In this document: in pieces, positions 27,502 through 34,995 of the stretch
Numbering within the stretch: position 1 is the first letter of the stretch
How the letters are laid out: every line of letters starts with the position of its first letter
Assembly: GCA_900315525.1 (NCBI GenBank)
Contig: OMZO01000009.1
Span: forward strand, 1-64,000
DNA: 64,000 nt
Direction: 5' to 3'
From: an uncultured Prevotella sp.
GTDB lineage: Bacteria; Bacteroidota; Bacteroidia; Bacteroidales; Bacteroidaceae
Made by a program: the position numbers and the translations under genes
Notes under the pieces: model-generated
Told to the model about the DNA's origin: nothing
The model's input: the letters and a program-made list of their open reading frames with translations, nothing else
Databases searched by the model: none

Positions 27502-28454
27502 ACCAAACGCTTCACAACTTCAACGACAGAGTCAACCGCCGAGACGGTATAGAAATGAATATTCTGAATGCCGTGGGCGTATAACTCCTGACACTGGGCC
27601 GTCGTCCATTCGATACCCAGCTGACGGGCATCGTCGTCGGTCTTGCACTTCACAACCTCTCGTGCCAGCGGCTCTGGAATATCACAATGGAAGGTCTTCG
27701 GCACCACCGTCAACTGAGTCAGCTTGGCAAAAGGCTTGATGCCTGGGATGATGGGAATCGTGATACCCATCGCACGGGCTTTCTCCACAAACTGGAAATA
27801 CTTCTCGTTGTCGTAGAACAACTGCGTGACGGCATATTGGGCGCCAAGGTCCTGCTTCTCTTTCAGATACTGCATGTCCATCTCGAGATTGGGAGCCTCC
27901 TCGTGCTTCTCAGGATAGCAAGCCACACCGAAATCGAAAGGCTTGCCTGGGCGCTTAATGGGAGAACCGTCGGCAAAATAGCCTTCGTTAAAGCGATTCA
28001 CCTGTCGGATGAGGTCTGTCGTGTGGGCATGTCCGCCAGGTGTAGGTACGAATCTGCTATCCTCCTTAGCCTTGTCGCCACGAAGCAGAAGCAGGTCGCT
28101 GATACCAAGAAACTGCAGGTCGAGCAGCTCATATTCGATATCCTCGATGGTCGCTCCGCTGCAAATCACGTGGGGTTGCACAGGGATATTATAACGCCGC
28201 TGGATGGCTGCGGCAATAGCCACAGTGCCTGGACGGCGACGGATGCGCTGGCGCTCAAACTGCCCGTTTGCCAACTCTTTGTACACAAACTCAGAGTGAT
28301 GGGTCGTGATGTTGATATAGGCGGGATTGAAGTCGCGCAGCTTATCAATGTCGGCGAACAACTTCTCCGTGCCAGTCCCCTTCAGGGGCGGCAGCACTTC
28401 AAAGGAAAATCGCCTTTCGGCTGTATCTTGATGGATGAATTCTGTAACGCTCAT
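27498..28454 (-). CDS. metF: methylenetetrahydrofolate reductase
   Basis: A 318-residue flavoenzyme with FSFEVLPPLKG at the N-terminus, YINITTHHSEF, HVICSGATIEDIEYEL, LLLRGDKAK and the late PIIPGIKPFAK segment. It reduces methylene-THF to methyl-THF for methionine synthesis. It leads the operon metF-holB-RicT-like-gldH. A stand-alone methionine synthase activation domain lies elsewhere in this window (58861). Confidence 0.96.
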   Translation of the reverse strand: MSVTEFIHQDTAERRFSFEVLPPLKGTGTEKLFADIDKLRDFNPAYINITTHHSEFVYKELANGQFERQRIRRRPGTVAIAAAIQRRYNIPVQPHVICSGATIEDIEYELLDLQFLGISDLLLLRGDKAKEDSRFVPTPGGHAHTTDLIRQVNRFNEGYFADGSPIKRPGKPFDFGVACYPEKHEEAPNLEMDMQYLKEKQDLGAQYAVTQLFYDNEKYFQFVEKARAMGITIPIIPGIKPFAKLTQLTVVPKTFHCDIPEPLAREVVKCKTDDDARQLGIEWTTAQCQELYAHGIQNIHFYTVSAVDSVVEVVKRLV

Positions 28455-28479
28455 CTTAACATTTATGCATAAAACGCTG

Positions 28480-28510
28480 CAAAGTTACGAAAAATCGAGA
28501 GCATAACAAA
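28480..28510 (-). promoter_or_regulatory. metF-proximal promoter
   Basis: On the minus strand TTTG (28507-28510) and TAACTTTG (28480-28487) are 19 nt apart, 26 nt upstream of the metF start. Confidence 0.75.
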
Positions 28511-28548
28511 GAAACTTGTTTCTTTTTTTGCCGAGATGGAGTAAGTTC

Positions 28549-28570
28549 GCCATCTTTGATGGCAAAGTTA
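28549..28570 (-). promoter_or_regulatory. second minus-strand -7 box with hairpin at its start site
   Basis: TAACTTTG (28563-28570, minus) is followed at once by GCCATC-ttt-GATGGC, so any transcript would begin in or beside a small hairpin. The upstream sequence resembles that of the promoter at 36755. Confidence 0.45.
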
Positions 28571-29107
28571 CGAAAAAAGTATGTAACGAAAGACGGATTT
28601 TGGAGAATTAACGCAGAAACCTCGTAAATAAAAGGCAAGACGGGGAAAATGGGGAAATTCAGTTTTAGGCTGAAAGCAAATTTGGGAGGAATAAAGAAAT
28701 AGTTAGGTTTCTTATCCGGACTCGGCTTTGCCGCTTGCCAGAGCAAGAACCCGCGAGACGGTCTTTGGAGCCAGTTAAACTTCGTTAATCGAATAGGCAA
28801 GATGGGACATAACGACACACCTCTCACCACCCGTTTCTGATTCCGCGAACTGCTATATTTTGCATAGCGATGGAACCAAGAAAAGATAGTAGTTTTGCAG
28901 CCGGAATTAGAAAAACAAGTAAATTTCGTCCTTTTTATTTGTATTTAAACTGATTTGTAAGAAAACATTTGTTCCCTTATTTCTACTAATAAGGAATAAA
29001 CGCATCAATATATATGAAAAAAGAAGAGTTTCGTACTAATGTGAGGCAAGATAGGGGAACGTCCCTTGATTCGAGTATGTAGTTGATGCAGGAAAAAATA
29101 GTTAATT

Positions 29108-29776
29108 ATGAAAATATTGTCATATAATATAAATCGTTCTACGCAGGAAAAGATAGACAAAATCATGCAGTTCAATGCAGATGTCTTTATTCTTCCAGAA
29201 GTGGCTTGTCCTTCTCAAGTAAAGGTTCCAGAAGGGTATAGAATGGAATGGATGGGTAATTATGACTTCAAAGGGCTTGGCGTTATTTGGAAATCGGGAA
29301 TGAAAGCTGAAATCCCACAATGGTATAACCCCTGTCATCAGTATTTCCTTCCTGTCATCATTGATGATAAGTTAATCATGGCTGCATGGCCTACAAGAAC
29401 TGATGATAATGCTCCGAAAGATTATCCACAGATTGCAATGGAAGCATTGCAGGAATATGCCCCATACTTGAAAGAGTTCCCTACTGTTATCTCTGGCGAC
29501 ATGAACTGTTATAAAGGACAGGCTGGCGAGACAAAGCAATATAGCATTGAGACTATATTCAGCTTTCTGGGAGATATGGGTTATGTCAGTGCTTATCACC
29601 CAAAAAAGGGTGAACTGTTAGGTAAGGAAAGCAGGGCTACCTATTACCACAGGTTTAATGAGAATTCGCCTTTCTTCCTTGACTATACCTTTTCTAATAT
29701 AGCTATCAAGTCGTATGCACTCTGCGAGTGGGACAAAGAGGTTAGTGACCATGTTGCACAATATTTTGAATTGTAG
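29108..29776 (+). CDS. endonuclease/exonuclease/phosphatase-fold protein
   Basis: A 222-residue compact protein with the EEP-fold metal and catalytic residues in order: Asn7 in SYNIN, Glu31 in LPEV, Asp131 and Asn133 in SGDMNC, Asp192 in LDYTF and Asp214-His215 in SDHVAQ. EEP members cleave DNA, RNA, phospho-inositides or nucleotides with Mg2+. It lies 6 nt before mcrB and is the first gene of an EEP-mcrB-mcrC operon, which suggests a DNA- or RNA-cleaving accessory of the restriction complex. There is no signal peptide, so it acts in the cytoplasm. The substrate is not known. Confidence 0.8.
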   Translation: MKILSYNINRSTQEKIDKIMQFNADVFILPEVACPSQVKVPEGYRMEWMGNYDFKGLGVIWKSGMKAEIPQWYNPCHQYFLPVIIDDKLIMAAWPTRTDDNAPKDYPQIAMEALQEYAPYLKEFPTVISGDMNCYKGQAGETKQYSIETIFSFLGDMGYVSAYHPKKGELLGKESRATYYHRFNENSPFFLDYTFSNIAIKSYALCEWDKEVSDHVAQYFEL

Positions 29777-29782
29777 ATAATT

Positions 29783-31444
29783 ATGAGATATAGAGAAGAA
29801 GAATATCAAAGATTTAAACATCTTTTGGAATATTTTGTTGCACATTTGGAGCACATTGCGAACGATTATTCTGATTCTTCTATTGGCTACGAGAAATACA
29901 TTAAGCCTTTAGTGGAGGGGAATAATTTCAAATCAAGTGGCCAAGGCTATAACGGTCAGGCGATTCAATCTCAAGTTAACGGATGGGATAAATACCAGAA
30001 TGGTCAAATATGCATTAATGTTTATGGTGCTAATTATCAGAGTCGAGGTACCTATTTAAATTGGCAAGGTACAGGAGTGAATATCATGGCAGATTGGCAT
30101 GGATCTCATATAGAGAATCTGTATATGCTATATTACAATCCTGATACAGGAGAGAGGAGCCAAAAAAATGTTTCTTTCATGATAAAGGACTTAGGTCTGT
30201 TTGATGGTCAAGTTCCCAATGAAAAGATTATTAGTTTTTTCGATGAGTATAATAAGATGATAGAAACAATATATAAAGAAAGAGCTATGATGAAGATAGA
30301 TAAGTATATTGATTTGTTAGAAGCAAACAAAAATCTGATTTTGACAGGTGCACCTGGAACGGGAAAGACCTACATGGCGAAAGAGATTGCAAAAGCTATG
30401 GGGGCAGAAATTGGCTTCGTGCAGTTCCATCCATCGTATGACTATACGGACTTTGTAGAGGGACTGAGGCCGAAGAACGATGAGAATGGAAATGTTGGCT
30501 TTGAACGTAAAGATGGAGTGTTTAAGGAGTTCTGCAAAAAATCTTTTGGTGTAATAATGCCATCTAGATTTAATGAAGATTATGAGGAAGAAGCACTCAA
30601 TTATTTAAAAAAGTATTATAATGGTGAGAAAATACTGACACATAAACAAAAGAAATACTTCCATATCAAAATTGAGAATGGTAAAATATATGCCCAACCA
30701 GATTCTGGGAATAGTTATTTAGTAGATGATGATACTATCCTAAAATATTTGAAAACCGGAGAATATAATAAAGAGCATCAAAGCACATATCCTCCATCTA
30801 TAGGTGAATACATAAAACAGAATATTTACGGAAAGATAGAATATCCAGCCATAGGTGATAAAGTATACATTTTCATTATCGACGAAATCAATCGTGGTGA
30901 AATCTCAAAGATATTCGGTGAACTATTCTTCTCTATCGATCCAGGTTACAGAGGTGAGAAAGGCAAGGTAAACACGCAGTATCAGAACATGGTTCCAGAG
31001 GGCGATGTGTTTAAAGACGGTTTCTATGTTCCAGAGAATGTCTATATCATTGGCACGATGAATGATATTGACCGCTCTGTAGAGAGTATGGACTTCGCTA
31101 TGCGTCGCCGTTTTGCTTGGCAGGAAGTGACAGCGGAGGAGAGTTATACGAACATGATAGAGAATGATCCAGACTTTGCACTCGTCAAAGATGAAATCAA
31201 GGCGAGAATGTTCAATTTGAATAAAGCTATCGTAGAGACAGAGGGATTGGATGAGGCTTATCAAATAGGTGCTGCTTACTTCAGAAAGTATCTTGACTAT
31301 CAAGATAAAACCAATCCTTTCGATTGCCTATGGGAGAACCATCTGAAAGGCTTGCTCTTTGAGTATCTACGTGGCAATCGTAGGGCGAAAGAATTGTTAG
31401 AGAAGTTACACGACGCATACAACAAGAAGAGTCTAAATGAGTAG
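29783..31444 (+). CDS. mcrB: McrB-type GTPase/AAA+ motor
   Basis: A 553-residue protein. Residues 1-165 form a domain I do not recognise, rich in Tyr, Asn and Gly (for example NVYGANYQSRGTYLNWQG), in the place where McrB proteins carry their modified-base reader. The AAA+ part has Walker A GAPGTGKT (189-196), Walker B with IIDEINRGE and the sensor/finger segment GTMNDIDRSVESMDFAMRRR. McrB uses GTP to drive the McrC nuclease on DNA bearing modified bases. It overlaps mcrC by 8 nt. Confidence 0.92.
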   Translation: MRYREEEYQRFKHLLEYFVAHLEHIANDYSDSSIGYEKYIKPLVEGNNFKSSGQGYNGQAIQSQVNGWDKYQNGQICINVYGANYQSRGTYLNWQGTGVNIMADWHGSHIENLYMLYYNPDTGERSQKNVSFMIKDLGLFDGQVPNEKIISFFDEYNKMIETIYKERAMMKIDKYIDLLEANKNLILTGAPGTGKTYMAKEIAKAMGAEIGFVQFHPSYDYTDFVEGLRPKNDENGNVGFERKDGVFKEFCKKSFGVIMPSRFNEDYEEEALNYLKKYYNGEKILTHKQKKYFHIKIENGKIYAQPDSGNSYLVDDDTILKYLKTGEYNKEHQSTYPPSIGEYIKQNIYGKIEYPAIGDKVYIFIIDEINRGEISKIFGELFFSIDPGYRGEKGKVNTQYQNMVPEGDVFKDGFYVPENVYIIGTMNDIDRSVESMDFAMRRRFAWQEVTAEESYTNMIENDPDFALVKDEIKARMFNLNKAIVETEGLDEAYQIGAAYFRKYLDYQDKTNPFDCLWENHLKGLLFEYLRGNRRAKELLEKLHDAYNKKSLNE

Positions 31445-32741
31445 CCTGCCCATACAGACAAAGGACAACTCTGAATGGCGCTTGACAGAGACGGAACTAA
31501 GCCATCTTGACACACTCAAGAAGTTGGCAGAGCCTTCTATTGCTGACCTATGCCGTAAGGAGCATCCCAATTTGCTGATATTCCCACAAGACTTAGAAGT
31601 CTATGGGGATAAGATAGGTGATGCTCATATCTTTGAGATGAAAGGTGAAAATATTGTTACGGGTAACATCATGGGCTTCATTGGGTGTGGCGATACAAAG
31701 GTTAGCATCAGTTCTCGCTTTGCTCAGGATAGCAATGACTACTTCCTGCACTACATGCTCAGAAAGGTATTTGCCCTCAATCTGTTTGATTTGCAATTCA
31801 ACTCTGACGAAGAGAGTTTTTTTGACTTCCTTATTTACCTGTTCCCTGCGTTCTTGAAACGGGCGATGCAACAAGGGATGTATAGGGAGTATCAGACGCG
31901 AAGGTATAATGATGCCAATGTAAAAGGAAGGATAGATATATCTCGTCATATCAGGCAGGACATTCCCTTTGCAGGCAAGATTGCCTATACCACTCGTGAA
32001 TATGCTCAGGACAATCATCTGACACAGTTGATCCGGCATACTATCGAATACATTTCCCATCATCAGTATTCAGGGAACATCCTCCACAATGACGATAATA
32101 TGTCAGATTGCGTAAAAGCTATTTGCCAGGCAACTGCATCTTATAATCGAAATGAACGGCAGAAAGTGATAAATCAGAATCTTCGTCCCATTAGCCACCC
32201 TTATTATGGTGAGTATCGGCCGTTGCAACAGCTTTGCTTGCAGATACTTCGTCAGGAAGAAATGAAATATGGGCGAGACGATGATGAAATCTACGGAGTT
32301 CTGTTTGATGGCGCTTGGCTATGGGAAGAATATCTAAACACATTCCTCGCAGACATAGGCTTTGAACATCCCAGAAACAAAGAGGCAAAAGGACGTAAGA
32401 GTCTGTTTACGGACGGCTCAGGCTGGTGCTATCCCGATTTCTTGAGTCCAGAAATGGTGCTTGACGCAAAATACAAATGGTACGACGATTGGAGCAAAGT
32501 ACAAACGAAAGACCTGTATCAGGTGATTTCGTATATGCATGTTTTGAATAGGAAGAAGGGTGGGTATGTTGTTCCTGTAGATTGGACTTCATCAAAACTT
32601 CCATCCAAAACACTTAAAGGTCAGGGAGGCATCATGTCCATCTATGGTATGGATGTTGCTTTCAAAGCAGAATCGTTTAAGGATTATTATTCTAACATGG
32701 CCCTCTCTGAACAAGAGATAATAAACAACTTGGAAACCTAA
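31437..32741 (+). CDS. mcrC: McrC, nuclease subunit of McrBC-type restriction
   Basis: A 434-residue McrC-family protein. The PD-(D/E)XK core is visible as Y332-P-D334-F, then D343-A-K345 and the following DLYQVISYMHVL helix. The N-terminal half would contact the McrB ring and stimulate GTP hydrolysis. It overlaps the end of mcrB and ends the operon, followed by a bulged hairpin (32742-32767). The complex would cut DNA with modified cytosines or other unusual bases; the recognised modification depends on the unknown McrB N-terminus. Confidence 0.92.
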   Translation: MSSLPIQTKDNSEWRLTETELSHLDTLKKLAEPSIADLCRKEHPNLLIFPQDLEVYGDKIGDAHIFEMKGENIVTGNIMGFIGCGDTKVSISSRFAQDSNDYFLHYMLRKVFALNLFDLQFNSDEESFFDFLIYLFPAFLKRAMQQGMYREYQTRRYNDANVKGRIDISRHIRQDIPFAGKIAYTTREYAQDNHLTQLIRHTIEYISHHQYSGNILHNDDNMSDCVKAICQATASYNRNERQKVINQNLRPISHPYYGEYRPLQQLCLQILRQEEMKYGRDDDEIYGVLFDGAWLWEEYLNTFLADIGFEHPRNKEAKGRKSLFTDGSGWCYPDFLSPEMVLDAKYKWYDDWSKVQTKDLYQVISYMHVLNRKKGGYVVPVDWTSSKLPSKTLKGQGGIMSIYGMDVAFKAESFKDYYSNMALSEQEIINNLET

Positions 32742-32767
32742 TGACACTAGGGATAGGTACCCTGTCA
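32742..32767 (+). terminator. bulged hairpin after mcrC
   Basis: TGACA (32742-32746) and GGG (32750-32752) pair with CCC (32760-32762) and TGTCA (32763-32767), leaving a 3-nt bulge. There is no U-tract, so termination is only possible. Confidence 0.35.
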
Positions 32768-32912
32768 TGCATAAAAATCCAAACCGTGTCTGTAAATCAC
32801 GGGTAAATCACTGGGACTCTGGTGATCTACAGCAATTCCTAGAGACAAGTACTTGGTTTCAAATATATGAAGTGTAGAATTCCAAAATAATTTGTAACTT
32901 AGCAAACGAAAT

Positions 32913-33209
32913 ATGAAGATGGACGAGAAAACAATAAAAGAGGCATTGCTGAAAGGTGAGCGAGTAACGCTGGAGTGCAAGAAAGCGAAGGCTGAGGTGC
33001 CGAAGTCAATTTGGCAGACGTATTCGGCTTTTGCCAATACTATAGGCGGAATGATTCTGCTTGGTGTGGACGAAAATATGCAGGAGAAGGACATTCAAAA
33101 GCGTTACCAAATAATTGGCGTAGATGAACCACGTAAGATCGTCACAGAATTCTGGAATACTCTCAATAGCGACAAGGTGAATGAGAACATTCTTGTTGAT
33201 AGAATATAA
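32913..33209 (+). pseudogene. truncated AlbA_2-domain protein (remnant)
   Basis: The 98 residues align with the N-terminus of the 504-residue protein at 34996: both have an IW(Q/E)TYS(A/S)FANT-GG-ILLGV block and an (V/I)GDFWN-like helix. This copy stops at LVDRI, where the intact one continues with the rest of the AlbA_2 domain, an ATPase-like domain and a winged helix. It has its own -7-like box (TAACTTAG, 32894-32901), off consensus by one base. I call it a decayed gene; a functional mini-protein cannot be excluded. Confidence 0.75.
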
Positions 33210-33275
33210 TGTCAGAATAAAGCATAGTAGTAAAATTTATGATTTGGACATTGAAGAAATTTGAGAATTAATGTG

Positions 33276-33283
33276 TAACTTTG
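33276..33283 (+). promoter_or_regulatory. promoter of the DUF1016-like gene, TAACTTTG
   Basis: This box overlaps the first possible ATG at 33271, so translation must begin later, at 33301. Confidence 0.65.
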
Positions 33284-33300
33284 CAAACGGAATGAGATAT

Positions 33301-33768
33301 ATGAGCAAAAAAAATAAGGAAATAGAAATCAGTGAGCCGCGTTTGGTGAAATCGCACGACGTGAAGCTAGATACAGAGTATGCAGAATGGATAGCAGAGG
33401 TAAAGCATCGCTATCGCTCTGCTCAGGTGAAGGCTACCGTAAAGGTGAATGGGGAAAAACTGCTATTCAACTGGCAGATGGGGCGTGACCTTGTTCAGAA
33501 GAAAGCTGAGGAGCGTTGGGGTGCTGGTGTTGTGGAGCAGGTAAGCCTGGATATGCAGAAAGAGTTTCCTGAAAGCAAGAACTTTTCCGTTAGGAACCTA
33601 TGGTATATGAAACAGTGGTATTTGTTCTATATGGAGAACATGGAAATACTGAAACATCTTGTTTCAGTAATGCTTCCTTCAGAAGAGTACAAACGTAAAC
33701 TGGAGCAGATATTACCTCCAGATTCGGCAGAAGAGTTTTATCGGTATATAAAGAAGATAGCAATCTAA
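33301..33768 (+). pseudogene. truncated DUF1016 (YhcG-type) protein
   Basis: The 155 residues from 33301 match the DUF1016 N-terminal domain: NWQMGRDLVQKKAEERWG, a helix with VSLDMQKEFP and NFSVRNLWYMKQWYLFY. Full-length relatives are 330-400 residues and end in a PD-(D/E)XK nuclease domain, which is missing here; the chain ends YRYIKKIAI. Proteins of this kind are frequent in defence islands and prophages. It is probably a broken gene, lying between another truncated gene and an intact unknown one. Confidence 0.7.
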
Positions 33769-33778
33769 AAATGTATTT

Positions 33779-34921
33779 ATGAAAAATAGGAAAGGAACAT
33801 ATATAGCTTTGATAGATTATGATTCTTGGGGATACCAGATTACGACAGGTTTCCCTATGCATTTTGACAACGATGAAACTTATGTTTTAGAAACTGACGA
33901 AAATGGCTATTGGATAACGTCTGGGGCTCCTATAAACAATTTGTGCTCATTAGATGATAAGAGCATCTTCGAACGCTTAAAACAGAGTACTCCGTTTCTT
34001 TCTCAAAACAATACAGGGACTAATTTTAGACTTATTCACTTAAACTTAAATTATGGTCAGTCATTCAGTTCTATTTATAGACCATTATTTACAGATAAGT
34101 ATTTAAAAGACTTTTCTATACCATTTCAAGAAGGGAAGCCTGCAAGAGATTTTTATGAAGATTTACCAATTACTGCCCCTAACGAGTATTCTAATCTGTT
34201 GAGGCAAATAGAGATTATACTTGATGATTTGGATTCCATCTTTAAAGTTGTCTCACCCCATAAAAAGCAATATAGTGTTTATGGGCATGCTATAAGAAAT
34301 GTTATTATGTTAGCATGTACAGAGTTGGATTCAAGGATGCAGCATATTTTGACAAATAATGCAGTAAGACCAATTGGGAAATATTTCCAGATGAAGGATT
34401 ATTATAAACTTAAGAACGCTTTGAGACTGGATGAATACAGTTTGTCATTTTATAGATATGGTGATTTGGAGGTTTACTCTCCATTTAGTGAATGGGAGAA
34501 AAATAATGAACTTTCCTGGTATAAAGCATACAATAATGTTAAGCATAACCGCGAAGATAAATTCACGGATGCAAAATTATACAATGCTATCAATGCCATA
34601 ATGGCTTTATGTATCATAGCGATATCTCAATATGGGTATAGGAATGATCTATGGAATGAGAGAATAGGGAAGATTATTAAGGTTGAAAAAGAACCTATAT
34701 GGGATTTGGAGGATTTTTATCTGGCACGTCCTGGTAAGCGGGATATTATTCATTACCCATTCCCTAATGATACAGAACATATATGTAAAAGGAAAATTTT
34801 GGCCAAAGAAGTATTGTTTTTGGTTAATAAACCACATAGCAAAAAGGAGGATATCATAAGTAAAATTGATGAACTCAAAGATCTGATAGAGAATGAGAAC
34901 CCTAACAAGATAAGCGGATAA
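33779..34921 (+). CDS. hypothetical 380-residue protein in a defence-like cluster
   Basis: I do not recognise the family. Residues 1-120 look like mixed alpha/beta; residues 125-290 are helical and contain CTELDSRMQHI and SWYKAYNNVKHNRED followed by a hydrophobic helix (AINAIMALCIIAIS). That arrangement is reminiscent of HEPN-type helical bundles, but the canonical R-x4-6-H motif is not clear. The C-terminal 40 residues are charged. The codons are AT-rich compared with flanking core genes. It starts 10 nt after the truncated DUF1016 gene. An abortive-infection role is only a guess from context. Confidence 0.6.
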   Translation: MKNRKGTYIALIDYDSWGYQITTGFPMHFDNDETYVLETDENGYWITSGAPINNLCSLDDKSIFERLKQSTPFLSQNNTGTNFRLIHLNLNYGQSFSSIYRPLFTDKYLKDFSIPFQEGKPARDFYEDLPITAPNEYSNLLRQIEIILDDLDSIFKVVSPHKKQYSVYGHAIRNVIMLACTELDSRMQHILTNNAVRPIGKYFQMKDYYKLKNALRLDEYSLSFYRYGDLEVYSPFSEWEKNNELSWYKAYNNVKHNREDKFTDAKLYNAINAIMALCIIAISQYGYRNDLWNERIGKIIKVEKEPIWDLEDFYLARPGKRDIIHYPFPNDTEHICKRKILAKEVLFLVNKPHSKKEDIISKIDELKDLIENENPNKISG

Positions 34922-34995
34922 ATTGGATATATAAATGACGAATGAGATATCGTAATCACAGATGACTAAAGTAAAAAACAAAACGTTATAATGAT

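Larger units (their letters stand above)
28455..29107. other. 650-bp intergenic region
   Basis: No convincing gene. The left part holds two minus-strand -7 boxes facing metF. From 28690 to 28850 there are short GC-rich inverted repeats without a clear unit. A plus-strand -7-like box TAGTTTTG lies at 28890-28897. A 22-codon frame (29014-29082) resembles the start of a protein but ends at once and may be a remnant. Confidence 0.5.

Noticed and set aside
28456..28830. 124-codon minus-strand frame upstream of metF
   Set aside because: It runs through two promoter boxes, has no recognisable protein pattern and no initiation context; treated as non-coding.
29014..29082. 22-codon frame before the EEP gene as a leader peptide
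   Set aside because: No stem-loop attenuator or codon bias for one amino acid is visible; it may be a remnant, so it is only mentioned in the gap description.
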